DNA of 64,000 nt from Paraburkholderia flava (GCF_004359985.1 NZ_SMRO01000002.1:1127135-1191134), one strand, 5' to 3'; positions 1-10,260 are shown, numbered from the stretch's first letter. Made by a program: numbers and translations. Notes: a model not told the origin generated them from the letters alone.

Positions 1-429
1 GATGAATGCTTCGTCGAAGTCGGCTTCGTCGACGGCCATGTCTGCGCAGTTCTCACGGTAGAACACGAGCGGGAACGTGTCGCGGTCTTTCAGGCCGAGC
101 AGCACGAGCGCGGTGAGGCGGTCCGGGTCGATCGCGACGTGGCTCGTGTCGCAGCCTTCGCGGGCGAGCGAGTCGGTGAGGAAACGGCCCATGTGGTCGT
201 TGCCGACGCGCGCGAGCATCGCGGATTTCAACCCGAGTCGCGCGCAGCCGAACGCGATGTTCGCCGACGAACCGCCGAGATATTTCGCGAAGCTGGACAC
301 GTCTTCGAGCCGCGCGCCGACCTGCTGTGCGTAGAGATCGACCGCGAGACGGCCGAGGCACACGACGTCGCGCGTGCGGCCCGCCGCGAAGCGGCTCGTG
401 CCGGTTTGATTGGAAGTGGTTAGAGCCAT
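1..429 (-). CDS. iolC: 5-dehydro-2-deoxygluconokinase IolC, N-terminal part (runs off left edge)
   Basis: A PfkB/ribokinase-family sugar kinase that phosphorylates 5-dehydro-2-deoxy-D-gluconate in myo-inositol catabolism. The 143 visible residues carry the N-terminal PfkB signature: GGSSANIAFG near residues 52-61 and RVGNDHMG at 74-81, after a short polar leader. The start is the ATG at 429 (complement), 66 bases downstream of the ABC ATPase gene, so it is probably the last gene seen here of the same leftward operon. The C-terminal half, with the catalytic Asp and the DTxGAGD-like motif, lies outside the window. The inositol dehydrogenase genes nearby favour IolC over other PfkB kinases. Confidence 0.85.
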   Translation of the reverse strand, partial: MALTTSNQTGTSRFAAGRTRDVVCLGRLAVDLYAQQVGARLEDVSSFAKYLGGSSANIAFGCARLGLKSAMLARVGNDHMGRFLTDSLAREGCDTSHVAIDPDRLTALVLLGLKDRDTFPLVFYRENCADMAVDEADFDEAFI

Positions 430-494
430 GGGGATTCCTGGAAGTCTGGGCTGCGCGAGTGGGGCGTCAGATGAGGGGCGTCAGATGAGGGGCG

Positions 495-1313
<819 letters not shown>

Positions 1314-1330
1314 GGTCGTCTCCTCGTGAC

Positions 1331-2524
1331 TTACGATTGCGCGACGCGGCGGCGCACGTAGTGGTTGAACAGCACGGCGATCAGCAGCATCACGCCGAGG
1401 AACACGCGGAACCAGTCGGAACTCACGTTCGTGTACGTGATGCCGATCTGCACGACGCCGAAGATCAGTGCGCCGAAACACGCACCGATGACCGAGCCGT
1501 AGCCGCCGGTCAACAGCGTGCCGCCGATCACCGCAGCGATGATCGCTTCGAATTCTTTTTGCAGCCCACGGTCTGCAGCAGCCGAGCCGATGTCGCACAC
1601 CTGCAGCACCGCGAACAGGCACGAGCAGAACGCGGTCAGCACGAACAGTGAGATTTTTACGCGGCGCACCGGCACGCCGACGTTCTTTGCGGCGTTTGCA
1701 TCGCCGCCCACTGCCAGAATCCAGTTGCCGTAGCGGGTTTTGGCGAGCACGAATGCGAAGACGGCTGCAAGTGCGAACCACCACAGGATGACTTTGGGGA
1801 CGCCCGGCACCAGCGGTTGACCGTTGTCGAGCATCTGCCCCACGCCGATGTGCGCGAGCCACGCAAACAGGCCATGCAGCGCAACGCCATGAAACAGAAG
1901 GTTAGCTACCCAGTCCTGCTTCGCCAGATCGCCGACACCGGAGATGATCGTGCGGTCCGCGACCATGATCGACAGCGCGAGCGTGAGACCGCGCAGGATA
2001 AACAGAAAGGCCAGAGTGACGATGAACGACGGCAACCGCGTACGCATCACCAGGTAGCCGTTCAGCGCACCGAGCAGCATCGAGCCGGCGAACGCGAACA
2101 GGATGGCCAGCGACAGCGGCCAGTGGAAATACACCGCCGGGATCGCGACCATCATGCCGGCGAAGCCGATCATCGAACCGATCGACAGATCGAACTCGCC
2201 GGCGATCATCAGCAGACACGCACCGATCGCGAGAATGCCGAGGTACGCGGAGACCTGCGACCAGTTCATCACGCCGTCGAGATTGAACATGCCGGAGCCG
2301 CCCGCGCCGAGCGCGAACACGATAAACACCAGCACGGTGCCGGAAATCGCCGCGAATTCCGGGCGATTCAGCAGATGGCCGAACCACGATTCCTTGCGGA
2401 TGCGTTCGTCAGCGGCCGCCGAAGCGGTGGCCGCCGGAGCGGCGGGCGACGCGGATGCACTCGACGACTGCTCGTCCGAGTTTTCACCCGCATGCGAAGG
2501 GTAGTGTTTGCCGGCAACGCCCAT
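1331..2524 (-). CDS. Sugar (inositol-type) ABC transporter permease
   Basis: An inner-membrane permease of the RbsC/CUT2 family, 397 residues. About 55 hydrophilic Ser/Ala-rich residues come first, then roughly ten hydrophobic segments. The motif [13 protein letters not shown] matches the family's conserved GxDLSVG loop. The start ATG at 2524 sits behind a clear GAGGAGA ribosome site; a longer frame to 2638 has none. It lies 17 bases upstream of the ATPase gene and about 180 downstream of the binding-protein gene, in one leftward operon. The inositol substrate is inferred from the neighbouring iolC and iolG genes. Confidence 0.88.
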   Translation of the reverse strand: MGVAGKHYPSHAGENSDEQSSSASASPAAPAATASAAADERIRKESWFGHLLNRPEFAAISGTVLVFIVFALGAGGSGMFNLDGVMNWSQVSAYLGILAIGACLLMIAGEFDLSIGSMIGFAGMMVAIPAVYFHWPLSLAILFAFAGSMLLGALNGYLVMRTRLPSFIVTLAFLFILRGLTLALSIMVADRTIISGVGDLAKQDWVANLLFHGVALHGLFAWLAHIGVGQMLDNGQPLVPGVPKVILWWFALAAVFAFVLAKTRYGNWILAVGGDANAAKNVGVPVRRVKISLFVLTAFCSCLFAVLQVCDIGSAAADRGLQKEFEAIIAAVIGGTLLTGGYGSVIGACFGALIFGVVQIGITYTNVSSDWFRVFLGVMLLIAVLFNHYVRRRVAQS

Positions 2525-2707
2525 GATGTCTCCTCGATACCCGGCGCGGACGACGCAGATGCGTCGGCCGTCCGGTGAAAAACAGGTTAAGCAATTCAAG
2601 CCGCGATGAACGGGGCAGCGATGGCGGAAGCACTCCACCGATGCCGCCCGTGTGCGGCGCCGCGCGTGAAGCTGGCGGCTAACTGAATGAAACTGAACGA
2701 CCAGGCG

Positions 2708-3754
2708 TTAGCGGTATTGGCCCGCGTACTTGATGACCTTGTCGAGATTCGCCTTCGTGATGAAGCCCGGACCCGAACGGATGTTCTTCGGTCCATACGA
2801 CGGTTGCAGACCGTACGCTTCGAGGCGGGCCTTGAACTTCGGATTCGCCTGCAGCAGTGCGCGGATCTTGGCGGGGTCGGTCGTGTGTTCCTTCTTCACG
2901 ATGGCGAGCACGGCGACCGGGATATAGCCTTGCAGGTACGGCTGCTGATCGATCGCGAACTGGATCGTGCCGGCCTGGATGGCCTTCGCGATGTCGTCGG
3001 AGAAGTCGAACGTGCAGAAGTAGATCTTGCCCGCGAGGCCCATCTGCTGGACGGCCTTCAGCGTCGCCGCGGCCGGCACCGGACCGAGCGTCAGGATCGC
3101 GTCGGTTTTCGGATGGTTGCGCAGGTAGGCGCTGACTTTCGACTGGATTTCGGTCGGATCCTGGCCTGAGTCGATCGTCGAGGTCTTGTAGTCGACGCCG
3201 ATCGCATCGGCGAAACCGCGGCAGCGATCGAACGACACCGTGTTAGTGGCGAGGTGGTTCACGCACAGGAACGACTTGACGCCGGCTTCCTTCGCTTTCT
3301 CGCCGGCCGCATGGCCCGCGACATATTCGGGCTGACCGACGTGCATGATCGCGCCGAGTTGCGCGCTCTGTTCTTCGGTGCCGGAGTTGATCGTGACGAG
3401 CGGGATCTTCTTCTCGGTCACCTTGCCGATCGAGCTTTTCAGCACGTCGAAGTCGGCGATCGTGACGATCACGCCGTCGTAGTTACGCGCAGCAGCCTGT
3501 TCGACGAGGCGTGCCATGTCCGCGATGTCACCGTTCGGCGGATTGCGGTAATCGGTCTGAACGTTGAAGTCCTCGTCGGCCTGCTTGATCGCGTTCTTGA
3601 TCGTGTTCCACCACGAATCGGAATCCGGCGCGTGGCTGATCAGCACGAAGTGCGCATCCGCTGCCTGCGCCACCGATGCCGCGCCGAACCCGGTCGCCAG
3701 CGCAAGCGCTGCCGCCAGCATCCTGAGCGAAGCCTTGCCTTTGCAAAGTCTCAT
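2708..3754 (-). CDS. Periplasmic sugar-binding protein of the inositol ABC importer
   Basis: A substrate-binding protein of the RbsB/Peripla_BP_4 type (348 residues) that should capture the sugar in the periplasm and deliver it to the permease. A Sec signal peptide covers residues 1-31, with predicted cleavage after AQA. The mature protein begins ADAHFVLISHAP and contains the two-lobed ribose-binding-protein pattern, including YDGVIVTIADFD and a hinge near GQDPTEIQ. First gene of the leftward operon. Its promoter region is shared with the divergent rpiR gene and holds the palindromic operator at 3919-3949, so RpiR control is likely. Confidence 0.88.
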   Translation of the reverse strand: MRLCKGKASLRMLAAALALATGFGAASVAQAADAHFVLISHAPDSDSWWNTIKNAIKQADEDFNVQTDYRNPPNGDIADMARLVEQAAARNYDGVIVTIADFDVLKSSIGKVTEKKIPLVTINSGTEEQSAQLGAIMHVGQPEYVAGHAAGEKAKEAGVKSFLCVNHLATNTVSFDRCRGFADAIGVDYKTSTIDSGQDPTEIQSKVSAYLRNHPKTDAILTLGPVPAAATLKAVQQMGLAGKIYFCTFDFSDDIAKAIQAGTIQFAIDQQPYLQGYIPVAVLAIVKKEHTTDPAKIRALLQANPKFKARLEAYGLQPSYGPKNIRSGPGFITKANLDKVIKYAGQYR

Positions 3755-3918
3755 GTCTCCACCTTTCTCGGTCTGTCGTTTTTGAAGGGAGCTCGCGCAC
3801 GACTACATGGATGGGTTGTTACGTGTTTCTACCTACGTCCATGTACGCCGCTACGCTGCTCACGACCAAGATTAGGCGATCTTTTTGCGTGTTGCAATGA
3901 AAATTTCACTGCAAATAA

Positions 3919-3961
3919 AAATGGAAAATCCGTTCCATTTCGGAAATGGGCTGCCTATAAT
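3919..3961 (+). promoter_or_regulatory. RpiR-type operator and promoter between the divergent inositol operons
   Basis: Seen directly: AAATGGAA (3919-3926) and TTCCATTT (3933-3940) form a perfect inverted repeat with a 6-base spacer, and CCATTTC/GAAATGG (3935-3949) form a second overlapping one, giving three related half-sites. A consensus -10 box TATAAT lies at 3956-3961, with TTCCAT at 3933-3938 in -35 position (17-base spacer), so a bound regulator would cover the -35. The adjacent rpiR gene makes self-regulation and control of both operons the likely role. The whole 3755-4047 gap is otherwise AT-rich non-coding DNA. Confidence 0.72.
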
Positions 3962-4047
3962 CGGCAGCACGTTCTGCGATCGATGCAGGCGTTTAGAAGA
4001 TACGCAGGACGCGGTTTTGCAGCGCAAAAAAGAGGAGAGAGACGACC

Positions 4048-4932
4048 ATGGCGGACGACAGCACTGAAGAGTTGCCGAGCGTCGACGAATTGATGCAGCG
4101 CATCGCCGAAAATTACGAATCGCTGCCGCGTCAGTTGAAGAGCGTCGCGACGTATATCGAGCAGCATCGCTCGAGCGTGATGGTCGATCGCACCAGCGAT
4201 ATCGCGACGAGCTGCGGCGTGCATCCGTCGGCGGTCGTGCGCTTCGCGCAGCGCTTCGGCTTCTCCGGTTTCTCCGATCTGCAGGCGGTGTTTCGCCAGG
4301 CGTACACCGGCCAGAGCGCCTCGGCGACCAGCTACCAGCAGCGCATCCGCAAACTGATCGACGACAAGCCGGGCGGCCGGTTGTCCGGCGGCTCGGTGGC
4401 GCGCGAATTCGTCGCGGCCTGCCGCGGCGGTCTCGACGAACTTGAAGCAGGGCTCGACGACGCGCAGATCGACGCCGCCGTGAAGATGCTGCAGCACGCC
4501 GACAACATCTACGTGATCGGCGTGCGGCGGTCGTTTCCGGTGGCGAGTTACATCGTCTACGCATTGCAGCACACGCCGAAGCGTGTGCATCTCGTATCCG
4601 GTTTCGGCGGTATGTATCGCGAACAGATCCGCAGCGTGAAGAAGGGCGATGTCGTGATCGCGATCAGCTTCGCGCCGTACGGCAAGGAAACGCAGTACTG
4701 CCTGCGCGTCGCGCATCACCACCAGGCGAAGACGCTCGTGATCAGCGACAGCCAGCTGTCGCCGCTCGCGCGCTATGCGACGACCCAGTTGTATGTGAAG
4801 GAGGGGAGCGCATTCGCATTCCGCTCGCTGACCAGCACCATCTGCCTGTGCCAGGCGCTGTTTATCGCGCTCGCGTACAAGCTCGAACTGAACGTAGAAG
4901 AATCGAAAGACACTGGAGGCTACGATGACTGA
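4048..4932 (+). CDS. MurR/RpiR family transcriptional regulator of the inositol locus
   Basis: A sugar-phosphate-responsive repressor, 294 residues. An N-terminal helix-turn-helix RpiR domain (about residues 10-85, including TSCGVHPSAVVRFAQRFGFSG) is followed by a SIS sugar-isomerase fold (about 125-265, starting ADNIYVIGVRRSF) that binds the effector. The start is well supported by a GAGGAG site 11 bases upstream. It shares an 8-base overlap with the next gene, so it is translated together with iolG. A palindromic operator lies just upstream. In related bacteria such regulators govern inositol genes; the effector here is unknown. Confidence 0.9.
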   Translation: MADDSTEELPSVDELMQRIAENYESLPRQLKSVATYIEQHRSSVMVDRTSDIATSCGVHPSAVVRFAQRFGFSGFSDLQAVFRQAYTGQSASATSYQQRIRKLIDDKPGGRLSGGSVAREFVAACRGGLDELEAGLDDAQIDAAVKMLQHADNIYVIGVRRSFPVASYIVYALQHTPKRVHLVSGFGGMYREQIRSVKKGDVVIAISFAPYGKETQYCLRVAHHHQAKTLVISDSQLSPLARYATTQLYVKEGSAFAFRSLTSTICLCQALFIALAYKLELNVEESKDTGGYDD

Positions 4933-5953
4933 CACAACTTCAACCGGCAAGACGATCGACGTCGCCGTATTCGGCGCCGGCCGCATCGGCCGCATTCACG
5001 CGGCGAATCTCGCGCGACAGCCGGGCGTGCGACTCAAGTACGTGGTGGACGTGAACCGCGAAGCCGCTGCCGCGCTCGCCGCGCAACACGGCGCGCAGGT
5101 CGCGGACATCGACGGCGCGATGGGCGACGCGTCGGTCGGCGCGACGGTGATCTGTTCGAGCACCGACACGCACGCGGATCTGATCCTTCAATCGGCCGCG
5201 CAGAAGAAGCACGTGTTCTGCGAGAAGCCGGTCGACCTCACGCTTGAACGCGCGCGTGCCTGTGCGGATGCGGTCGCGAAAGCGGGCGTCGTGTGCATGA
5301 TCGGCTTTCAACGACGCTTCGACCCGACGTTCTCCGCGCTAAAGGCGCGCATCGACGCGGGCGAGATCGGTACGCCGGAAATGCTCGTCGTGACGAGCCG
5401 CGATCCGGGTGCGCCGCCGGTCGACTACATCAAGCATTCGGGCGGCATTTTCAAGGACATGCTGATCCACGACTTCGATATTTTCCGCTGGATTCTCGAC
5501 GACGAAGCCGACACGCTGCACGCAACCGGCAGCTGCCTGACCGATCCCGCGATCGCGGCGGCGGGCGACATCGATTCGACTGCAGTGACGATCCGCACGA
5601 AGCGTGGCCGCCTGTGCCAGATCAACACCGCACGCCGCGCCGCGTACGGTTACGACCAGCGTTTCGAAGTGCTCGGCAGCGAAGGGATGTTGCAGGCCGG
5701 TAACGTGCGACCGACCGAAGTGGTCGCGTATTCGAAGACCGAAGTATCGAGCGACGTGCCTGAGGCGTTTTTCCTCGAACGCTACCGCGCGGCGTATGCG
5801 CTTGAAATCGCGCATTTCTTCGAAGCAGTGACGCATGGCAAGCCGGTGCGCACGACCGTCGCCGACGGGATGAAGGCGCTTGAACTCGCGGAGGCCGCGA
5901 CGCGGTCGTGGCGTGAAGGCCGCGCGGTGAAGCTCGATGAGGCTGTGCGATGA
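4925..5953 (+). CDS. iolG: myo-Inositol 2-dehydrogenase
   Basis: An NAD-dependent Gfo/Idh/MocA oxidoreductase (342 residues) that oxidises myo-inositol to scyllo-inosose, the first step of inositol catabolism. The Rossmann motif GAGRIG is at 17-22 and the conserved EKP at 100-102, with the catalytic Lys at 101. The expected Asp and His of the active site fall at 178 and 182 (KDMLIHDFD). It overlaps the upstream rpiR gene by 8 bases and the downstream paralogue by 4 bases, so all three form one operon. The specific substrate is inferred from family and from iolC plus the transporter next door. Confidence 0.87.
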   Translation: MTDTTSTGKTIDVAVFGAGRIGRIHAANLARQPGVRLKYVVDVNREAAAALAAQHGAQVADIDGAMGDASVGATVICSSTDTHADLILQSAAQKKHVFCEKPVDLTLERARACADAVAKAGVVCMIGFQRRFDPTFSALKARIDAGEIGTPEMLVVTSRDPGAPPVDYIKHSGGIFKDMLIHDFDIFRWILDDEADTLHATGSCLTDPAIAAAGDIDSTAVTIRTKRGRLCQINTARRAAYGYDQRFEVLGSEGMLQAGNVRPTEVVAYSKTEVSSDVPEAFFLERYRAAYALEIAHFFEAVTHGKPVRTTVADGMKALELAEAATRSWREGRAVKLDEAVR

Positions 5954-6999
5954 GTTCGAGTGGACGTAAGGGACCGGTGCGCGTCGGTATCGTCGGACTG
6001 GGCCGGCTTGGGCGCCGGCATGCGCAGAATCTCGCGTACCGTGTGCCGGGCGCGGTGCTCGTCGCGGCATGCAGTCCGCTCGAAGAAGAGCTTGCGTGGG
6101 CGCGCGATACGTTGCCCGAACCGCGCCTCTATGCTGAGTATGCTGCTTTGCTCGCCGACCCGGATGTGGATGCCGTGTGGCTCGTCACGCCGTCGGCGTT
6201 GCACGCGCAGCAGATCGTCGATGCGTTGCAGGCCGGCAAGCATGTGTTCTGCGAGAAGCCGCTGTCGCTCGATCTCGCCGAGTGCGAGCGCGTGATTGCC
6301 GAGGCGGCACGCTATCCGCATCTGCAGGCGACGATCGGCTTCATGCGACGTTTCGATCCGAGCTACCGCGATGCGTTCGACAAGATCCACGCGGGCGCGA
6401 TCGGCCGGCCGTTTCTCGTGCGCTCGCAGACCTGCGACCGTAACGACCCCGATGGATTCTTCGTGCGCTTTGCGCCGACGTCGGGCGGCATTTTTCTCGA
6501 CTGTACCGTGCACGATATCGATGTTGCACGCTGGCTGCTCGGCAAACCGCGCGCGACGCGCGTGTACGCGACCGGCACGATTGCATTGCATGAGGGGCTG
6601 CGCGAATTTGGCGACGTCGACAACGGCGTGGCGATCTGCGAATTCGAAGGCGGTGGTATTGCGATGTTCTACGCGTCGCGGACGATGGCGCACGGCAACG
6701 ACACGGGCAGTGAGGTGATCGGCACGGCGGGCGCGATGACGATCGGGCGGATTCCGCGTGTGAATCGCGTCGAGATTCTCGATGCGGGTGGGGTGCGTAA
6801 CGAATGCACGCCGACGTTCTTTGAGCGTTTCGAGGATGCTTTTCTTGCTGAGGCGCAGGCTTTTGTGGCGGCGGTGTCGTTGGGTGGTTCATCTAGCGGC
6901 GAGCAGGCGGGGGCGAGTCTCGCGGATGCGCTGGAGGCGACGCGGATCGGCAGTGCGTTGCGGGAGTCGCTGCAGAGCGGGCAGGCGGTGACGCTGTGA
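5950..6999 (+). CDS. Gfo/Idh/MocA family oxidoreductase, second inositol-dehydrogenase-like enzyme
   Basis: A 349-residue NAD(P)-dependent dehydrogenase, paralogous to the preceding iolG product. It carries the nucleotide-binding motif GLGRLG at 16-21, EKP with Lys103, and the active-site pair Asp184/His188 in LDCTVHDID. It starts inside the end of iolG (4-base overlap), so the two are translationally coupled. Two such enzymes in one operon suggests one acts on myo-inositol and the other on an isomer such as scyllo-inositol or on a related polyol, but the sequence does not say which. Confidence 0.82.
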   Translation: MSSSGRKGPVRVGIVGLGRLGRRHAQNLAYRVPGAVLVAACSPLEEELAWARDTLPEPRLYAEYAALLADPDVDAVWLVTPSALHAQQIVDALQAGKHVFCEKPLSLDLAECERVIAEAARYPHLQATIGFMRRFDPSYRDAFDKIHAGAIGRPFLVRSQTCDRNDPDGFFVRFAPTSGGIFLDCTVHDIDVARWLLGKPRATRVYATGTIALHEGLREFGDVDNGVAICEFEGGGIAMFYASRTMAHGNDTGSEVIGTAGAMTIGRIPRVNRVEILDAGGVRNECTPTFFERFEDAFLAEAQAFVAAVSLGGSSSGEQAGASLADALEATRIGSALRESLQSGQAVTL

Positions 7000-7072
7000 G
7001 CGCGGGGAGGCTGCGGTAGAATCGGAGCATCTATGCGGCGTCGTTCGACGCCCGTCACGAAGGTTACCGTCG

Positions 7073-7306
7073 ATGCAGATTCAGGTTCATAAGGAAGTGG
7101 ATGCACGCGGGCTGAACTGCCCGCTGCCGATTTTGCGCGCCAAGAAGGCGCTTGCTGATATGGAGAGCGGGCAGATTCTTAAGGTGCTGGCGACGGATCC
7201 TGGGTCGCAGAGGGACTTCGCTGCGTTCGCGAAGCAGACTGGGAATGAGATTGTGGATGTTTCTGTTCATGAGAAGGTTTTTGTTTTTCTTATGAAAAGG
7301 CGTTGA
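7073..7306 (+). CDS. TusA-like sulfurtransferase (SirA/YedF family)
   Basis: A 77-residue sulfur-carrier protein. The family signature DARGLNCPLPILRAKKAL includes the conserved CPxP motif with the sulfur-accepting Cys at residue 16. Such proteins pass persulfide sulfur for tRNA thiolation, molybdenum-cofactor or other sulfur chemistry. Length is normal for the family. It stands alone between the inositol operon and a long inverted repeat, and no sulfur genes are adjacent, so the partner is not evident. Confidence 0.88.
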   Translation: MQIQVHKEVDARGLNCPLPILRAKKALADMESGQILKVLATDPGSQRDFAAFAKQTGNEIVDVSVHEKVFVFLMKRR

Positions 7307-7331
7307 TGTTTTTTCGCGTAGCGGTGGGTGG

Positions 7332-8067
7332 TTTTTGTTTTCTCTGTTTATTTCCGCTGGGCGGTGCTTAATTGCGCCTCGCGGCGCAGGCGTTGCCCCT
7401 GTGCGGGGCGGCACCTACTTTCTTTGCCGCGGCAAAGAAAGTAGGCAAAGAAAGCCGCTCGAAACGTTACCTTGTCCTTTCCGCGTGTTGCCTCGGTGGC
7501 ACTCGCCTAAGTGGGCGCCACGCCCACTCTGCTTAGTGGTCCGAGACGAGATCAGCCCTCGCACCGCTTGCCTTAGTGACAAGGCAGTCTTCCGTTCCGG
7601 CGGGCTTCGCCGCCGTGAGGCATAACGCCCTCGGTTTAATGTGATCGCTTGGCGGGCTGCCATTGCATGCGGTCATACATGCGGCCATATGTTCGTGGCG
7701 GTCACTCATCGACTCTCAACGCGGTCGCGTTTTGCCTGTGCCCCAATCTTCCAGATGGTTTCCCATGCAGACCGGTCCGCGCGCACACCAGTGCGCCGCG
7801 GGATGTGCGAGCCCCTTGTCACTCCGCGTCGCTATGCGGGGGACGATCTCGTCTCGGACCACTATCCAGCGTGAACGTGGTGCCCACTTAGGCGAGTGCC
7901 ACTGGGGTCACACACGGAAAAGAGAAGCTTCGTATCGGCGGCTTTCTTTTGCCTACTTTTCTTTGCCGCGGCAAAGAAAAGTAGGTGCCGCCCCGCACAG
8001 GGGCAACGCCTGCGCCGCGAGGCGCAATTAAGCACCGCTCAGCGGAAATAAACAGAAAAACAAAAAA
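7332..8067. repeat. Long imperfect inverted repeat, ~220-bp arms
   Basis: The arms at about 7332-7552 and 7844-8067 are reverse complements with scattered mismatches. They include the same Tyr-codon-like stretch around 7341-7360 and 8040-8060, the GC-rich block 7375-7412 and 7986-8030, and the blocks at 7498-7552 and 7844-7903. Each arm contains its own perfect palindrome centred on GCCGCGGC (7414-7445, 32 nt; 7952-7985, 34 nt), able to form terminator-like stem-loops. The middle 290 bases hold no recognisable gene. The small open frames here are shadows of the repeat. Likely a pair of dispersed intergenic repeats or a non-autonomous element bracketing the end of the TusA-like gene and the MFS gene. 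Confidence 0.8.
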
Positions 8068-9279
8068 TCAGGAAGAAGCAGCAACAACAGCTTCCCGTCG
8101 CCCACGAGAATGACTCCACCCCGCCGCAGCAGCAAACAAAACACCTGCAACACAAACCCCAATCCACCCAAACGCAGGCCAGACAACCGCGCCGACACCA
8201 GACCCGGCGGCGCCACCAATAAAATACCCCACCATATAAACCGTATTAACGCGACTCCGAGCCTCAGGCTTAAGCGCATAAATCCGCGACTGGTTGGAAA
8301 TCTGCGCCGCCTGCACACCAACGTCGAGCACGATCACACCGATCACCAGCCCGACAATACTCGCACCCGACACCCCGAAAATCAAAAACGACACCGCGAC
8401 CAGCAAGATCGCCAGCGAAATGATCGCGCGCGGCCCGCGCTTATCAGCGAACTTACCCGCGTACGGCGCAGCAAGCGCACCACCCGCACCGACGATCCCG
8501 AACAGCCCAGCAGCCTGCGGCCCCATGTGAAACGGCGCACCCGCGAGCAACAACGCAAGCACGCTCCAGAAAATACTGAATGCGGCGAACAACGCCGCAC
8601 CCGTCAGCGTCGATTCGCGCAGCCCGCGCAGTTCGACAGTCAGATGCCACATCGATGCAAGCAGCTTGCCGTACGGCAACGTCGACGTCGGCTGGCTGCG
8701 CGGCAGGCGCATCACGATCACCACCGATAGCGCCAGCAACGCCACCACCGACGCACCAAACGCCGCACGCCAGCCAAAATACTGACCCACAAAACCCGCC
8801 GCAGTCCGCGCAAGCAAAATGCCGAGCAGCAAGCCACTCATCACGGTGCCGACCGCGTGGCCGCGGCGTGCCGGCGGCGCGAGTTCAGCAGCGAACGGGA
8901 CGGCCTGCTGCGCGATCGTCGCGAGTATGCCGATCGCGAGGCTGGCAGCGATCAGCACGGCCAGTGTCGACGCGGTCGCGGCGACCAGCAGCGCGACACA
9001 CATGCCGACGATCTGCAGCAGGATCAAACGACGTCGGTCGAAGCGGTCGCCGAGCGGCGCAAGCAACAACATCCCGGCCGCGTAGCCCAGCTGCGTGACG
9101 GCCGGCACGACGCCGACCCACTCCGCACTTTGCGGAAACGAACGACGGAAGTCGTCAAGCAGCGGCTGGTTGTAATAGATGTTCGCGACGGCGACGCCGG
9201 CGATCGTGGCGAGCAGAAGCAGCAGGCCGGCGAGCGACCGGTCGGGCGGCGCGGAAGAGTTGGCGTGGGGCGTGGACAT
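8068..9279 (-). CDS. MFS transporter (drug/metabolite exporter type)
   Basis: A 12-segment major facilitator protein, 403 residues. The N-terminal half has the NIYYNQPLL motif seen in YnfM-like and arabinose-efflux-like MFS proteins, and the loop 2-3 motif GDRFDRRR of the family. A second half begins near residue 215, and the C-terminus is short and basic. It is oriented like the phosphodiesterase and ABC operon upstream but separated by 150 bases. That gap contains a GAGCCC/GGGCTC hairpin (about 9380-9398), so it may be its own transcription unit. Substrate unknown. Confidence 0.82.
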   Translation of the reverse strand: MSTPHANSSAPPDRSLAGLLLLLATIAGVAVANIYYNQPLLDDFRRSFPQSAEWVGVVPAVTQLGYAAGMLLLAPLGDRFDRRRLILLQIVGMCVALLVAATASTLAVLIAASLAIGILATIAQQAVPFAAELAPPARRGHAVGTVMSGLLLGILLARTAAGFVGQYFGWRAAFGASVVALLALSVVIVMRLPRSQPTSTLPYGKLLASMWHLTVELRGLRESTLTGAALFAAFSIFWSVLALLLAGAPFHMGPQAAGLFGIVGAGGALAAPYAGKFADKRGPRAIISLAILLVAVSFLIFGVSGASIVGLVIGVIVLDVGVQAAQISNQSRIYALKPEARSRVNTVYMVGYFIGGAAGSGVGAVVWPAFGWIGVCVAGVLFAAAAGWSHSRGRREAVVAASS

Positions 9280-9432
9280 GAGCGGAACGGCAGACGATGA
9301 GCCGGCACACAGGCCGGCAGACGGACTTCGAGCGTGCCGATGATACCGGAGCCCCGCCGATCGTGCAGCAGGCCGCTCAGAGCCCTTTTACGGGCTCGTC
9401 AGCGACTCCGGGCTCGCGAGGAAACACACCGC

Positions 9433-10260
9433 TCAATCGATCAACGCGCCTTCGGGTTCATAAAACGGATACGGCCCATCCGACGCATCGACGTACGCGT
9501 GATGCGTGACGATCCCGGTCGCGGGATCGTAGCGATGCAGCGCGAACGCGGCGGGCTCCATCGAGAACGCGGACGGTGCGTCGTCGCGCAGATCGAGCGC
9601 GACCTGGTGCGCGGGCGAGGCAACCGCCGATGCAATCGTGCCGCCGAAGCGCGCAAAGATCGGGCGATGCACGTGCCCGCACAACACGCGTTCGACGTTC
9701 GGATGACGCGCGATGATTGCCGCAAGCCGTTCAGCGGCGCGAGGCTCGAGTCGGATTTCGTCCATGTGTCCGATGCCGGTGACAAACGGCGGGTGATGCA
9801 GCGCGACGACGACAGGGCGGTCGCGCGCGGCATCGAGTTGGGCTTCGAGCCACGCGAGTCGCGCGTCGCACAGCGTGCCGCCGCTCTGGCCCGGCACCAC
9901 GGAATCGAGCGCGACGATGCGCAACGGGCCGACGTCGATCGCGTACTGGACGAACTCGCCTTCGGTCTTGAGTTCGGGGCGGTCGGGGAACGCTTCGCGC
10001 AATGCCGTGCGGTCGTCGTGATTGCCGACCATCAGGTAGTACGGCATCTCGAGCGGGGCGAGCAGCGTTTTCAGGTACGCGTACTGCTCGGCGGTGCCCT
10101 GGTCGACGAGATCGCCGGTGATGAGCACGGCATCGGGGCGCGGCAGCAGCGCGTTCAGTCGTTCGACGCAGCGGGTGAGACACACGGCGGTGTCGACTCG
10201 GCGGTACGCGAGCGCGCCCGGGCGTTTGATGTGCAGATCGCTGATCTGGGCAAGCAACAT
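9433..10260 (-). CDS. Metallophosphodiesterase (GpdQ/CpdA-like class III)
   Basis: A 275-residue calcineurin-type phosphodiesterase with the full binuclear-metal set: DLH (Asp8, His10), GD (Asp50), GNHD (Asn80, His81), HHPPF and GHVHR. These enzymes cleave glycerophosphodiesters or 3',5'-cyclic AMP. The gene lies 55 bases behind the ATPase gene of an ABC importer in the same direction, so it probably processes the imported compound. That link favours a phosphodiester substrate but is inference. The start is the ATG at 10260, and the length is typical for GpdQ. Confidence 0.85.
   Translation of the reverse strand: MLLAQISDLHIKRPGALAYRRVDTAVCLTRCVERLNALLPRPDAVLITGDLVDQGTAEQYAYLKTLLAPLEMPYYLMVGNHDDRTALREAFPDRPELKTEGEFVQYAIDVGPLRIVALDSVVPGQSGGTLCDARLAWLEAQLDAARDRPVVVALHHPPFVTGIGHMDEIRLEPRAAERLAAIIARHPNVERVLCGHVHRPIFARFGGTIASAVASPAHQVALDLRDDAPSAFSMEPAAFALHRYDPATGIVTHHAYVDASDGPYPFYEPEGALID

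Noticed and set aside
7335..8031. Several small open frames inside the inverted repeat
   Set aside because: They mirror each other across the repeat arms and lack ribosome sites, so they are side effects of the palindrome.
9380..9398. GAGCCC/GGGCTC hairpin as a terminator of the phosphodiesterase gene
   Set aside because: Only six base pairs and no U-run, so too weak to list as a terminator by itself.
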